Of a DNA stretch of 64,000 bases, positions 29,101 through 37,045 are shown piece after piece. Numbering within the stretch: the first letter of the stretch is position 1; each line of letters begins with the position of its first letter. The position numbers were made by a program, and so were the translations under genes. The notes beneath the pieces are model-generated. The model ran no database searches, was not told where the DNA came from, and saw only the letters and a program-made list of their open reading frames with translations. The DNA comes from Salegentibacter holothuriorum (lineage in GTDB: Bacteria; Bacteroidota; Bacteroidia; Flavobacteriales; Flavobacteriaceae), in contig NZ_FUYY01000005.1 of the NCBI RefSeq assembly GCF_900168045.1, positions 162,851-226,850 on the forward strand, read 5' to 3'.

Positions 29101-29300
29101 GGAACTTTAATGCTAAACTCACCGTCAAAGTTTGTCATGACACCGTTACTGGTTCCTTTTTCTATAATATTAGCACTCGGTATTGGGACCCCCGTATCTG
29201 TTTCGGTTACTTTCCCTTGAACCGTAATAGACTCTTGTGCGAATAAAAATGATTGGCACGATAATACTATCATGCAAAAAGTAAAAATGTTTTTCATCAT
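26139..29300 (-). CDS. SusC/RagA family TonB-linked outer-membrane transporter
   Basis: This 1053-aa protein has a signal peptide (FLFAQ), a carboxypeptidase-regulatory-like domain (about 22-105, VQGKVTETDTGVPIPSANII), the conserved EEVVVVGYGTQKKANLTGAV, a plug domain (LVDGMEASLDAINPQTIESI) and a barrel ending in VLSVGLNVNF. It forms with the downstream SusD the second glycan importer of the locus. The gene is divergent from the intact regulator at 29.6 kb. The 325-bp space between them holds the promoters and the direct-repeat element described separately. A two-gene transporter unit without enzymes suggests it draws on the enzymes of the neighbouring operon. Confidence 0.96.
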   Translation of the reverse strand: MMKNIFTFCMIVLSCQSFLFAQESITVQGKVTETDTGVPIPSANIIEKGTSNGVMTNFDGEFSIKVPANATLSISYIGYATKEVPVQGRTNLNIQLQTEAAALEEVVVVGYGTQKKANLTGAVTTVDSDVLQSRPVPKVSQMLQGVVPGLNFQTSGLGGELNSGLNFNIRGAGTIGSGSNSAPLVLVDGMEASLDAINPQTIESITVLKDAAASAVYGSRAAFGVILVTTKDGQSGAPRVSYSNNFRFTSPIQVPEMMDSHTFALYWNEAATNAGQAPPFSQEVIDRIIQYQAGEIDYGTVPNANGDRYQYYTGSHANTDWFDELYKDFSFSQEHNLSLSGGSESTTYYTSARIVDQVGLLKYGEDRLDEYDFTGKLSTEISKHVKFNYSTRFSRNNYNKSTQQGGLFYHNIARRWPTVPVRDPNGYFTDSSGEIIQLEDGGRTDNLTDRLFMQGQLTITPIEGWNIYAIGNYKITNMNNHVDVLPAYGYDVAGNPYPVSVGWNSPGYSSVYEYNRKEDYFSTNIYSDYVFDINQEHNFKVMAGFNSEITKYRTIGASRSGLITPDLPTINTATDESRATEGQYQHWSVAGFFGRLNYNFKEKYLLELNARYDGSSRFINDKRWNLFPSISAGWNIAKEDFWKWDSIQLLKLRGSYGELGNQNTSNWYPFYQSMPIGTANGGWLLNGERPNTASAPGLVSSLLTWERVTSWNVGLDMALLKNRLNLSAEYFNRKTLDMVGPAPQLPNILGTAVPRINNADMESYGFELEINWRDKIGDFNYSARGVLSDSQQKVVSYPNPTDNIWDWYNGRKMGEIWGYTTVGIAKTDEEMQNHLANTNQSQLGSDWQAGDIMYADLNGDGEINSGNGTLDDTGDLSILGNSTPRYRFGLDLNGDFKGFDFRVFIEGFGKRDYMPNGPYFWGANGGMWQSAGFEEHMDYFRNEESPMVQAGLADVNLDAYYPRPSFRGGKNQQTQSRYIQDASYIRLKNVQLGYSFNSYNDSRIRVYVSGENLLTFSNMIDIFDPESVGLGGWSDGKTYPYSQVLSVGLNVNF

Positions 29301-29544
29301 TTAAATAATTTATTTAGTTTTTAGTTAGTCAAACTCTTGTTTATAGAGTTTTTAGGAATTTTGGTAGTTTTGAATTTTGTTTACATACTTTTTGAAGTTT
29401 TTTTAGTAAATTTTTTTATCAGATTTAAGCCACTACAGTCCTTTTAGGAGGAATATTTGGGTTTTTAGTTAGTGATAATACCTAAATCGTTTTCGCTCTT
29501 AATTATTTCTTAACGAAATTATAAATATGTTAAATAATTTTATA

Positions 29545-29616
29545 ATTTGCAGGTATACATTTGGGTTACAAGAGTATTACTTTTGAGTTATTATTAAATT
29601 ATAAAAACCTGCAAAT
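29545..29616 (+). promoter_or_regulatory. Candidate operator/promoter element upstream of the PUL regulator
   Basis: ATTTGGGTTA (29559-29568) and TTTTGAGTTA (29581-29590) form a direct repeat with a 22-bp period, matching the pair upstream of the decayed regulator. Each overlaps a TAnnTTTG -7-like box (TACATTTG at 29556, TACTTTTG at 29578). The pair is framed by a perfect 10-bp inverted repeat, ATTTGCAGGT at 29545-29554 and its complement at 29607-29616. The element ends 10 bp before the regulator start codon, which suggests autoregulation or control of the divergent susC. Confidence 0.55.
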
Positions 29617-29625
29617 CAGTTTAGT

Positions 29626-32600
29626 ATGTTTTTTAATGGAATTTTCACAAAAATAAACGCACTATTTAATAGTTACAATTTGGACTTTCTTAAGATTCTT
29701 TTTCTTCAAATTTTATTTTTTTTTTCCACAGTGAGTTATGCTCAAAAACCTGTTTTGCAGTTTAAGCATCTGGATATGAGCGATGGTTTTTCAGATAATA
29801 GGATAAATAGGGTAGTACAAGATAATAATGGGATTATTTGGACTGCAACTCGATTTGGAATTAATAGGTATGATGGCGAAAAAGTAAGTAAGTATGCTTT
29901 AGCTAATACTAAGGTTATTTATGATTTAAAAGTTATAGGTGTAGATGGTATATTGGTTGCAACTGATAAAGGTTTATACAGTTATCATAAAGAAAGCGAT
30001 AGGTTTGAAAATTATAATGCTGAAAAAGAAGAATCCACTAAATCTATTTTTACTCAAAACATTTTTAGTATTTCCAATTCCAATTCTCAAAATTTTTGGA
30101 TAGGAGGAAGCGCAGGGAATTTCCATTATGTTCGCGAAGATCAGAAAAATTACAGCTTTAATGCACTCGATTTAAATGCTAGCTTTCCAAATACTAATAT
30201 TGTTTCAATTTTTGAAAATCAGGATGGAGGTTTATGGCTCGGCACAAGTAATGGAGAAGTCTGGAATTTTAATCTGAAAACAAAAAAAATTACACCTTTA
30301 AATGGACTGGATAACGCTTCAGCTATAAATGATATTTTGGTAGATAGTCTAAATCAACTATGGGTAGCTTCTTATGGAAATGGTTTGTATAAATACGATT
30401 TGAAATCTGATTCCCTTGTTCATTATAAGGCTAATGCTAAAAATGGGGAGAGTATTAATAATAATATAGTTCTGGATTTATACGAAGGAAATAAACAACG
30501 AATTTTTATAGGAACCGATGGAGGTGGAATTAATTTGTATGATCCAGAAAAAAATCGGTTTACCTATTTTAAACAAAAATCTGGAGAGTGGGGGTTATCA
30601 GATAATTCTATTTTATGTTTTGGGAAAGGAATGCACAATATGATATTTGCAGGCACTGTTCATGGAGGAATTAGTTATTTTAAAGATCATACGAATGTGT
30701 ATAATGTTTCTCCAAGACAATTAGGTTTCGGTACAGATAAACAAAGCTCCCAAATTCTGGAGGATACCGAAGCTAACCTTTGGATTACGGCCGGTAGAAA
30801 TGGATTGCGAAAATATAATACTGGAACAGGAAACGTAGAAATTTTTATAGATGATAAAGAAAACAATAGTGACTTAGGGGGAGATATTGTGCTCTCTATG
30901 GAAGAAGACAATAAAGGTCGTATTTGGATAGGGACTCTTAGAGGAGGTTTAAATGTATATGATAGAAACCTGAAGAAATTTCTAATTTTTCCAGAAAAAA
31001 AGAATTTAAGGTCAATTTACGTTATAGAAAAGGGGCCAAATGATAATATATGGGTAGGAACGGCAAATGGAATAATAGTTTTTAATGAGCAATTAGATAT
31101 TGTTAAACGCGTCAACACCCTTACCTGTGAAGGCTTAAGTGATAATAGAATTACCAGTATTTATCGGGATGCTAAAGATGAAATGTGGGTAGGTACAGAA
31201 AATGGTCTCAATATTTTATCTGGGAAAGGAAAGTTTCTCCGTAATTTTTCTTTTTCTAAGGATGATATTAAAAGTTTAAGTGGGAATCATATTCTTTCTA
31301 TTAATGAGGGGCCGGACTTGTCGGTTTATGTAGGAACCTATGGTTTTGGCTTAAATAGATATTCCAGGAGAGGTGATAACTTTGAAAGAATAGGAGAGCA
31401 AGAGGGTTTGCAGGGGAAAATAGTTAGAGGTATTCTTATAGATAAACAAAAGAATATATGGCTAAGTACTAACCTTGGTTTAAGTAGAATAAAAGACAGT
31501 ATAATCAGAAATTTTGGAATACAAGAGGGAATTCCACCTTTCCACGGAGGTAAGGCAAGTTTAAGTAAATCGGGTCGTATTTATTTTGCGGGCAATGAAG
31601 GATTATCTTATTTCAAACCCGAAAGTCTAGAGCAGGACATCCCTAAACCACTTGTTTTTTTTACGAGTTTTAAGATTGTGGAAGAAGAAGGCTCAAGAGA
31701 AATTAATCCCGCGGTATTTTTGAATAATCAAGAGTCAGATATTTTAAAGCTTCAGCCCGGTTATAGTTTGTTTACTGTTAATTTTTCCAGTTCTAATTAT
31801 TTCGACCTGGAAGACACCGAGTATTTTTACAAATTAGAGGGCTTAAATAATCAATGGCATTCTTTAAATAAACGTAAATCGCTTACCTTTTCTAATCTTG
31901 CTCCAGGAGATTATACGCTGCATATAGCTGCAAGAAATGATACAGGAGAATTATCACAGCAAGAAGCAAACATTCAAATAAAAGTATTGCCTTCTTTTTT
32001 CCAAAGAAAGGTAATACAGGCTTTAATGTTGCTTTTAATAGGTCTTATGATCTTTTTTCTTGTTCGATGGCGAAATAGAAATATTATAAAACAAAGAGAT
32101 AAATTTAAGAAGATAGTCGCTATTAGGACAAAGGAGGTAGAAAAGGAAAAGGATAGGGCTTACAAAAATGAGCTTGAATTATTGGAAACTGAAAGGCAAA
32201 ATGAATTACTTAAACAAAAAAGGCTTAGTGATGAGCTAAACTTTAAAACGGAAGAACTTACCAATAGTACATTGAGAACCGTGCATAAAAATAATTTACT
32301 CGTAGAAATAAAAGAAAATTTTATAGCGGAAGGAAAAAAAGACTCCCAGAATAAAGAATTTTTCAAAAATATTGTAGAGAAAATAGAGGATAGTCTTACT
32401 ATAGATACTGAATGGAAGCAGTTTTACAGCATATTTAACCAGGTGCATGCAGGCTTTATACCTAGTTTAAAAGAAGAAGCTCCTTCTCTCACCGATAGAG
32501 AATTACGACTTTGTGCACTTATAAAATTAAATTTTCCTTCTCAGCAAATAGCCACTTTGTTTGGGATTTCTTTAAATTCTATAAAAGTAGCGCGACACCG

Positions 32601-32670
32601 GTTAAGGAAAAAATTGAATATGGAAGAAGGTAGTTCTTTTGAAGATTTTTTTGAAGCTAAGGGGCTCTAG
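29626..32670 (+). CDS. Reg_prop/Y_Y_Y membrane-spanning transcriptional regulator with LuxR-type HTH (PUL regulator)
   Basis: This 1014-aa protein has a signal segment ending in VSYAQK. A beta-propeller sensor of about twelve or more Reg_prop repeats (about 45-690, repeated IWxGT and LWxAS/NGxxxY motifs) precedes a Y_Y_Y domain (about 715-785, YFYKLEGLNNQWHSL), a single membrane helix (about 800-818, ALMLLLIGLMIFFLV), a charged coiled coil (about 825-900) and a C-terminal helix-turn-helix (about 950-1010, LTDRELRLCALIKLNF and SLNSIKVARHRLRKKLN). There is no kinase or receiver domain, so a periplasmic glycan signal must be passed straight through the membrane to the DNA-binding domain, as proposed for SusR-type regulators. 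It is divergent from susC and is very likely the activator of this PUL. The start was taken as the first ATG because it fits the signal peptide. Confidence 0.93.
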   Translation: MFFNGIFTKINALFNSYNLDFLKILFLQILFFFSTVSYAQKPVLQFKHLDMSDGFSDNRINRVVQDNNGIIWTATRFGINRYDGEKVSKYALANTKVIYDLKVIGVDGILVATDKGLYSYHKESDRFENYNAEKEESTKSIFTQNIFSISNSNSQNFWIGGSAGNFHYVREDQKNYSFNALDLNASFPNTNIVSIFENQDGGLWLGTSNGEVWNFNLKTKKITPLNGLDNASAINDILVDSLNQLWVASYGNGLYKYDLKSDSLVHYKANAKNGESINNNIVLDLYEGNKQRIFIGTDGGGINLYDPEKNRFTYFKQKSGEWGLSDNSILCFGKGMHNMIFAGTVHGGISYFKDHTNVYNVSPRQLGFGTDKQSSQILEDTEANLWITAGRNGLRKYNTGTGNVEIFIDDKENNSDLGGDIVLSMEEDNKGRIWIGTLRGGLNVYDRNLKKFLIFPEKKNLRSIYVIEKGPNDNIWVGTANGIIVFNEQLDIVKRVNTLTCEGLSDNRITSIYRDAKDEMWVGTENGLNILSGKGKFLRNFSFSKDDIKSLSGNHILSINEGPDLSVYVGTYGFGLNRYSRRGDNFERIGEQEGLQGKIVRGILIDKQKNIWLSTNLGLSRIKDSIIRNFGIQEGIPPFHGGKASLSKSGRIYFAGNEGLSYFKPESLEQDIPKPLVFFTSFKIVEEEGSREINPAVFLNNQESDILKLQPGYSLFTVNFSSSNYFDLEDTEYFYKLEGLNNQWHSLNKRKSLTFSNLAPGDYTLHIAARNDTGELSQQEANIQIKVLPSFFQRKVIQALMLLLIGLMIFFLVRWRNRNIIKQRDKFKKIVAIRTKEVEKEKDRAYKNELELLETERQNELLKQKRLSDELNFKTEELTNSTLRTVHKNNLLVEIKENFIAEGKKDSQNKEFFKNIVEKIEDSLTIDTEWKQFYSIFNQVHAGFIPSLKEEAPSLTDRELRLCALIKLNFPSQQIATLFGISLNSIKVARHRLRKKLNMEEGSSFEDFFEAKGL

Positions 32671-32718
32671 CGCCCCTTAGCCTTTAATTGTTTGTATTAT
32701 TTACTCGATAATCGAGAT

Positions 32719-32797
32719 TGAATGCTCCGAGGCTTGCCTCGAAATCAAATTATATTTTTCAATAATAATGCTTTGTGAGCTTGCTCCGAAGTTTACT
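32719..32797. repeat. Two copies of a dispersed GCTTGC-centred palindromic repeat
   Basis: GAATGCTCCGAGGCTTGCCTCGAAATC (given here as overlapping parts, 32719-32745) and AATGCTTTGTGAGCTTGC followed by TCCGAAGTTTACTT (32767-32797) are related to each other and to copies at 39146-39180 and 63255-63329. The first contains a CGAGGC/GCCTCG stem. The second supplies the stop codon of the GH31 gene (TTA at 32793-32795 on the plus strand). Confidence 0.7.
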
Positions 32798-34406
32798 TGA
32801 TCTTAGAAAAATAAGGTAATTCGTCTAAATTAGCTTGCACTGTTTTTTTAATAGGGCCTTTAATTACGTTGCCGGAAGAATCTTTCCATGTTCCTTTTGG
32901 CAAGAGAACACTACGTTGCGTTTGTCCCTTTTTTAGTATCGGGGCCACTAAAACCTGATCGCCAAGCATAAACTGATTTTTTACATTTTGATAGTCATTA
33001 TTTGGAAAACTGTATTCCATGGTGCGAACAATAGGTTCACCGGTTTTAGCCGATTCTTCAGCAAGTTTCATGATAAGCGGAGTGAACTTTTCTCTTAAAG
33101 CTACGCTTTTTCTTACCGCCTCCTGGTGTTTTTCGTCTAGAATACGCCAGGGAGCTACAGAAAACTGCATCATAGGCATTAAAGCGTGAACTTGTGCCGA
33201 TCGTACAATAAGTTCCTGGTCTATGGTTTCTGCATTTAGAAATGAAGAAAACTCTCCGCCGCCAATCATATCTGGAGCGCTATAGGCGTATCCCATTAAT
33301 CCCTGAACGGTAATATTAGGAATAAGGGTAGAAAGGTCTCCCCAACTGTGCCCTTTATCACTAAGGCGTTGCGCCAGGGGTTGTCCTCCCATTTTCCACA
33401 TAGCGCGATATTCGTTTAATGGAAAATCCAGTCCTATCTCCCCAAAAAGCTTCGAATGCTCATTAGGTGTAATGTTTGGATCATAAGATTTCAGGATGTC
33501 TGGATAAAAATAAAAATCCCCTGCATCCAGTTTAAAACCGTCCACACCATAATTTTCAGTAAGGTCTTGTAACTCCCCTTTAAACCATTTCTGAGCCTCT
33601 GGATTCGAAAAATCAAGCAAGGCACTTACCCCATTCCACCAATGAATCATGGCAGGTTGGTTAGGTGGCAGCAGTCCTGTTTGAGTAGTTTGCGCTGTTT
33701 CAGGGTTTTTTAAAAACAACTCTCTTTTTGCTAAATCTCTGTAAACATCACTATCTGGACTTACAAAAGGGCATACCCACAGCATCACTTTAAAGCCAAG
33801 TTCGTGCAATTCATTCATCATCGCCTTGGGATCTGGAAATCTCTCTTTATGGAAATTCCATTTCCCGTAATCTTCCTGCCAGTTATCGTCTATCATAAGT
33901 ACTCCCGGAGGCAGTCCGTTATCTATAATGGCATGGGCATACTCCAAAATATCCTTTTGATTCTGATTATACATAAGCTCTATCCAGGTGTTATATTGGG
34001 GAGCTTTAAAAAGCAATCTATCGGGTAGTTTCCCGGTAGAAGGAAAAAAATGTCCTGAAGCATATGCATAGGCTTCTTTTAAGGTTTCTCCAGCATCAAT
34101 AATCTGTATATCAGCGCTTGCTTCCAATTTTATCGCGTTTTTAGAAAAACTAAATTTAAAAGGCTCTTCAGACCAGATTAGCCTTCCATTACTGGAAACC
34201 AACAGGGGTTGGACCTGGTTGCCTTTATTGTTTCCATACATATCGTAAGAGTAGCCGGCAGAAAAAGGCATTGTATGGCCATCGTTTACCGCACCTCCCC
34301 ACCAGGATTCGTTGTTTTGTATTTCTACTACTTGGGTGTTTTGAGCTACCAAAAACAGGTTAGAAAATAGGCTAAAAGCGATTAATAGTGTTTTTATTTT
34401 AAACAT
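32793..34406 (-). CDS. GH31 family glycosidase
   Basis: This 537-aa protein has a signal peptide (LFLVAQ), a short N-terminal beta domain (about 22-125) and a GH31 barrel. The nucleophile motif is GFKLDAGD (D294) and the acid/base is likely D379 in YSAPDMIGGGEF. GVLMIDDNWQEDYG and VMLWVCPFVSPDS are typical substrate-pocket strands. GH31 enzymes are retaining alpha-glycosidases (alpha-glucosidase, alpha-xylosidase, alpha-galactosidase). The IDDNW/FKLDAG style recalls the MYORG-like branch, for which alpha-galactosidase activity is known, but this is a motif-level impression. It converges on the regulator and sits 97 bp after a sulfatase gene. An alpha-linked cap on the target glycan would explain its presence. 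Confidence 0.9.
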   Translation of the reverse strand: MFKIKTLLIAFSLFSNLFLVAQNTQVVEIQNNESWWGGAVNDGHTMPFSAGYSYDMYGNNKGNQVQPLLVSSNGRLIWSEEPFKFSFSKNAIKLEASADIQIIDAGETLKEAYAYASGHFFPSTGKLPDRLLFKAPQYNTWIELMYNQNQKDILEYAHAIIDNGLPPGVLMIDDNWQEDYGKWNFHKERFPDPKAMMNELHELGFKVMLWVCPFVSPDSDVYRDLAKRELFLKNPETAQTTQTGLLPPNQPAMIHWWNGVSALLDFSNPEAQKWFKGELQDLTENYGVDGFKLDAGDFYFYPDILKSYDPNITPNEHSKLFGEIGLDFPLNEYRAMWKMGGQPLAQRLSDKGHSWGDLSTLIPNITVQGLMGYAYSAPDMIGGGEFSSFLNAETIDQELIVRSAQVHALMPMMQFSVAPWRILDEKHQEAVRKSVALREKFTPLIMKLAEESAKTGEPIVRTMEYSFPNNDYQNVKNQFMLGDQVLVAPILKKGQTQRSVLLPKGTWKDSSGNVIKGPIKKTVQANLDELPYFSKIK

Positions 34407-34503
34407 ATTTTATTGACTTAATAGTTATTAAATGGGGTTTTTAACACTCTAACATGCGGTTTGAGGTTCAGGTATTTATTTTTAAACAGAATATTTGCTC
34501 CCG

Positions 34504-35955
34504 CTAAGCAGCATCATTTTCTTTTGGCAACTGACTATTGGTTTCTTTTATCATTCTTTTTAAATCTTGTTTTAGCGCTTTTAATTTTTCAGGATGTTTT
34601 TTTGATAAATCCTCTTGTTCTCCAACATCATCTTTTAAATTATACAATTCATAAGCATCATTTTCATAGAAATGCATAAGCTTCCAATTTCCTTTTCTAA
34701 GTGCACTTCCTGGTCTCCAACCACTTGAATGATAGTGAGGAAAATGGAAAAATAAGGATTCCCGTTCTAGTCTTTTATCTTCTTCAATTAAAGCATATAA
34801 ACTTTTTCCGTCTTTATGCTGCTCAGGTACCTTCTCTATATTTAGATAATCTAAAATAGTAGGATAGAGATCCATACTAATTACAGGGTCTTCTAGAACT
34901 TTTTGATCAGATTTTTCTTTTGGAGGCTTTATGATAAAGGGGACACGAATTCCACCTTCATATGCCCAGCCTTTCCCGGCGCGCAAGGGTTTTACAGAAG
35001 TTGGGGCAGTACCTCTGTTATTGGCTAAAGTGGTGAGTCCGCCATTATCTGACGTGAAAATAATTAGTGTATTATCTGTAAGTTGCAGTGAATCAAGTTT
35101 ATTTAATAGTGTCCCTACACTTTTGTCTAAGGCATAAACCATAGAAGCGTAAGCTGCATTGTTTTGATTTTGAACAGTGTTGCCACGGCCATCCTGCTTG
35201 ATAATAGGTTTGCTTTCTTCCAGTTGGTTTTTCTTTTTTTGAAACTTCTCAATATATTCTTTATTGGCCTGGATAGGAGTATGCACGGTGTAATATGCCA
35301 AATGAAGGTAGAAAGGTTTATTTTGATTTTCTTCCATAAACTGAATGGACTCATTGGTGAGCCTATCGGTTAAATATTCTCCATTTGGACCATCTTTTAA
35401 TTTTTCATTTTTATAAGGAGAATAATAGCCTCCTGGAGGTTGCCCGTAATGAAAGCCTCCTTTATTGACATCAAAGCCCTGGTGGTTAGGTAAATTCCCT
35501 TCTCCACCTAAATGCCACTTGCCCGCGAAAAATGTTTGGTATCCCTGGTCTTTTAAAGTTTCTGCAATAGTCTTTTCTTCCAAGGGCAATTGATGAAGAT
35601 CTTCAGGCCCTTTAAGTTTTCTATCGTGAGGATCGTAGCCCGGTATCCAATCTGTAATTCCTACACGTGAAGGGTATTTCCCAGTAAGAATGGCTGCCCG
35701 CGTAGGGGAGCAAACTGGGTTGGGAGCATAGGCATTGGTAAATCTAGCTCCTGTTTGGGCAAGCCTATCTATATTTGGAGTTTCATAAAAATCACTACCA
35801 TATATAGAAAGATCTTTCCAACCAAGATCGTCTACTAAAAGAAATAGAACATTAGGTTTATTAGTGACCAATTCGTCTGCTTGGCTATCCTGGGTTTTAT
35901 TTTTGCAACTTATTAAACCTAAACACAACAAGAAAATAATGCTAGATTTCATCAT
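34504..35955 (-). CDS. S1 family sulfatase lipoprotein
   Basis: The start was set at the tandem ATGs giving MMKSSIIFLLCLGLISC, a clean lipoprotein signal (482 aa). A frame open to 36039 would add 28 hydrophilic residues before it and is less likely. The S1 fold starts with KPNVLFLLVDDLGWKD (calcium ligands), and the formylglycine motif is NPVCSPTRAAILTGKYPS, where the fourth position is Thr instead of the commoner Ser; C-x-P-x-R is preserved. QTFFAGKWHLGG and TLIIFTSDNGG complete the active site. It is probably co-transcribed with the GH31 gene. This third sulfatase supports a heavily sulfated substrate, but the sulfate position it attacks is unknown. Confidence 0.9.
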   Translation of the reverse strand: MMKSSIIFLLCLGLISCKNKTQDSQADELVTNKPNVLFLLVDDLGWKDLSIYGSDFYETPNIDRLAQTGARFTNAYAPNPVCSPTRAAILTGKYPSRVGITDWIPGYDPHDRKLKGPEDLHQLPLEEKTIAETLKDQGYQTFFAGKWHLGGEGNLPNHQGFDVNKGGFHYGQPPGGYYSPYKNEKLKDGPNGEYLTDRLTNESIQFMEENQNKPFYLHLAYYTVHTPIQANKEYIEKFQKKKNQLEESKPIIKQDGRGNTVQNQNNAAYASMVYALDKSVGTLLNKLDSLQLTDNTLIIFTSDNGGLTTLANNRGTAPTSVKPLRAGKGWAYEGGIRVPFIIKPPKEKSDQKVLEDPVISMDLYPTILDYLNIEKVPEQHKDGKSLYALIEEDKRLERESLFFHFPHYHSSGWRPGSALRKGNWKLMHFYENDAYELYNLKDDVGEQEDLSKKHPEKLKALKQDLKRMIKETNSQLPKENDAA

Positions 35956-36039
35956 TATTGATTTGTTGTTCGGTTTTCGACTTTTTTTTAGAGATTTATT
36001 CTTGCTTTCTCCTTCTATAATTGAGTTTGTTTTAATCAT

Positions 36040-36587
36040 TATATATTATAGTTTAAGTGTCAGGTTCTTTCTTAGTCCTTGAAAGTATAGATTGATTAAT
36101 GATTTTATTCTAAAAATTAAAACTGTTTTAATTCAAAGATTAACTGGTTGCAGTAGACTATAGTTTCTAAGAATTATAAGGCAGCTGTAATACCAATGGT
36201 TTTTTAAACGCTCTGTAATTATTTTTAAATACACTCTGGATAATATGTCTTATTAACTTCTTTTAACCCAGGAAGATATTTAACTATAATTTTTTAATTA
36301 TGGAAAGATAGTTAAATCAATAAAAATGATGAAAATTATCACTTATAAAAAAAATCGTAGAAGTATTTTATTTTGTAAAAAATAATGTTAAATTTAGAGG
36401 ATGTTTTTTAGTTTTAATCATATTGATTGCGTTTTAGGTTTACATTCCACTTTTATCTTATGGAAAACATAAGGAATGGTAGTGTGGGATAATAACGTAT
36501 TAATGATAAGAATGATAGTATTTGGCCTTAGGGGCCGGGAAAATTAATCTTACCAAGTTAGTTTTTTAATTATATGTGTTAGCTGGA
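36040..36587. other. Intergenic region without protein-coding genes
   Basis: About 550 bp of very AT-rich DNA upstream of the sulfatase. It probably includes that gene's promoter, but no clear -33/-7 pair was singled out. Its distal end holds the possible small-RNA unit described with the terminator at 36588-36623. Confidence 0.4.
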
Positions 36588-36623
36588 AAACCGTCCTCGA
36601 TTTATCGCGGGCGGTTTCTTTTT
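36588..36623 (+). terminator. Isolated Rho-independent terminator, perhaps of a small RNA
   Basis: AAACCGTCCTCGA pairs, with two G-U pairs, with TCGCGGGCGGTTT and is followed by CTTTTTAT. No protein gene lies upstream on the plus strand. The roughly 100 nt before it (from about 36522) contain a GGCC-TTAGG-GGCC hairpin. A short non-coding transcript ending here is possible. Confidence 0.5.
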
Positions 36624-36866
36624 ATGGTAATGGTAGCCTTTGTTTTTACTAATTAGGGGGATTTCCCCAATATCATTAAAGCTTTATTTGCCTTAAATTA
36701 AAGTGGAATTTTTTAATAGGATTTATTTTATAAAGTATGGTGAAAAAATACCTCCAGGGTTTCTAATTAAAGAGAACCTTCTAATTTCAAGTAAATTATT
36801 TTAAATAGACATACCTTATAATAATAGCCTATCAAAAGTTTTTAAGTCTAACTTAATTTCTGTGCT

Positions 36867-37016
36867 ATGAACCTATTCCATATTTTTTTCGAAAATTACA
36901 AAACAGCTACGGCCGGTTTTCATATTCTGGCCAAGGTATTCATTTTGTTAATTCTTATATGCATTGTTGTTGCCGCTATTTTTGCAGTTCTTGGAACACT
37001 AAATTTATTATTTTAG
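36867..37016 (+). CDS. Small hydrophobic membrane protein (49 aa)
   Basis: An ATG-initiated 49-codon frame ends with TAG at 37014-37016. The protein has an amphipathic N-terminus (MNLFHIFFENYKTATAGFH) followed by one long hydrophobic helix (VFILLILICIVVAAIFAVLG). It would insert as a single-pass membrane peptide. It converges on the GAF histidine kinase gene with a 29-bp gap. I do not recognise a family, and no clear promoter was identified. The amino-acid pattern is far from random, which is the main support. Confidence 0.5.
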   Translation: MNLFHIFFENYKTATAGFHILAKVFILLILICIVVAAIFAVLGTLNLLF

Positions 37017-37045
37017 AACAATGAAAATAGATGTTCCTGCCTGGT

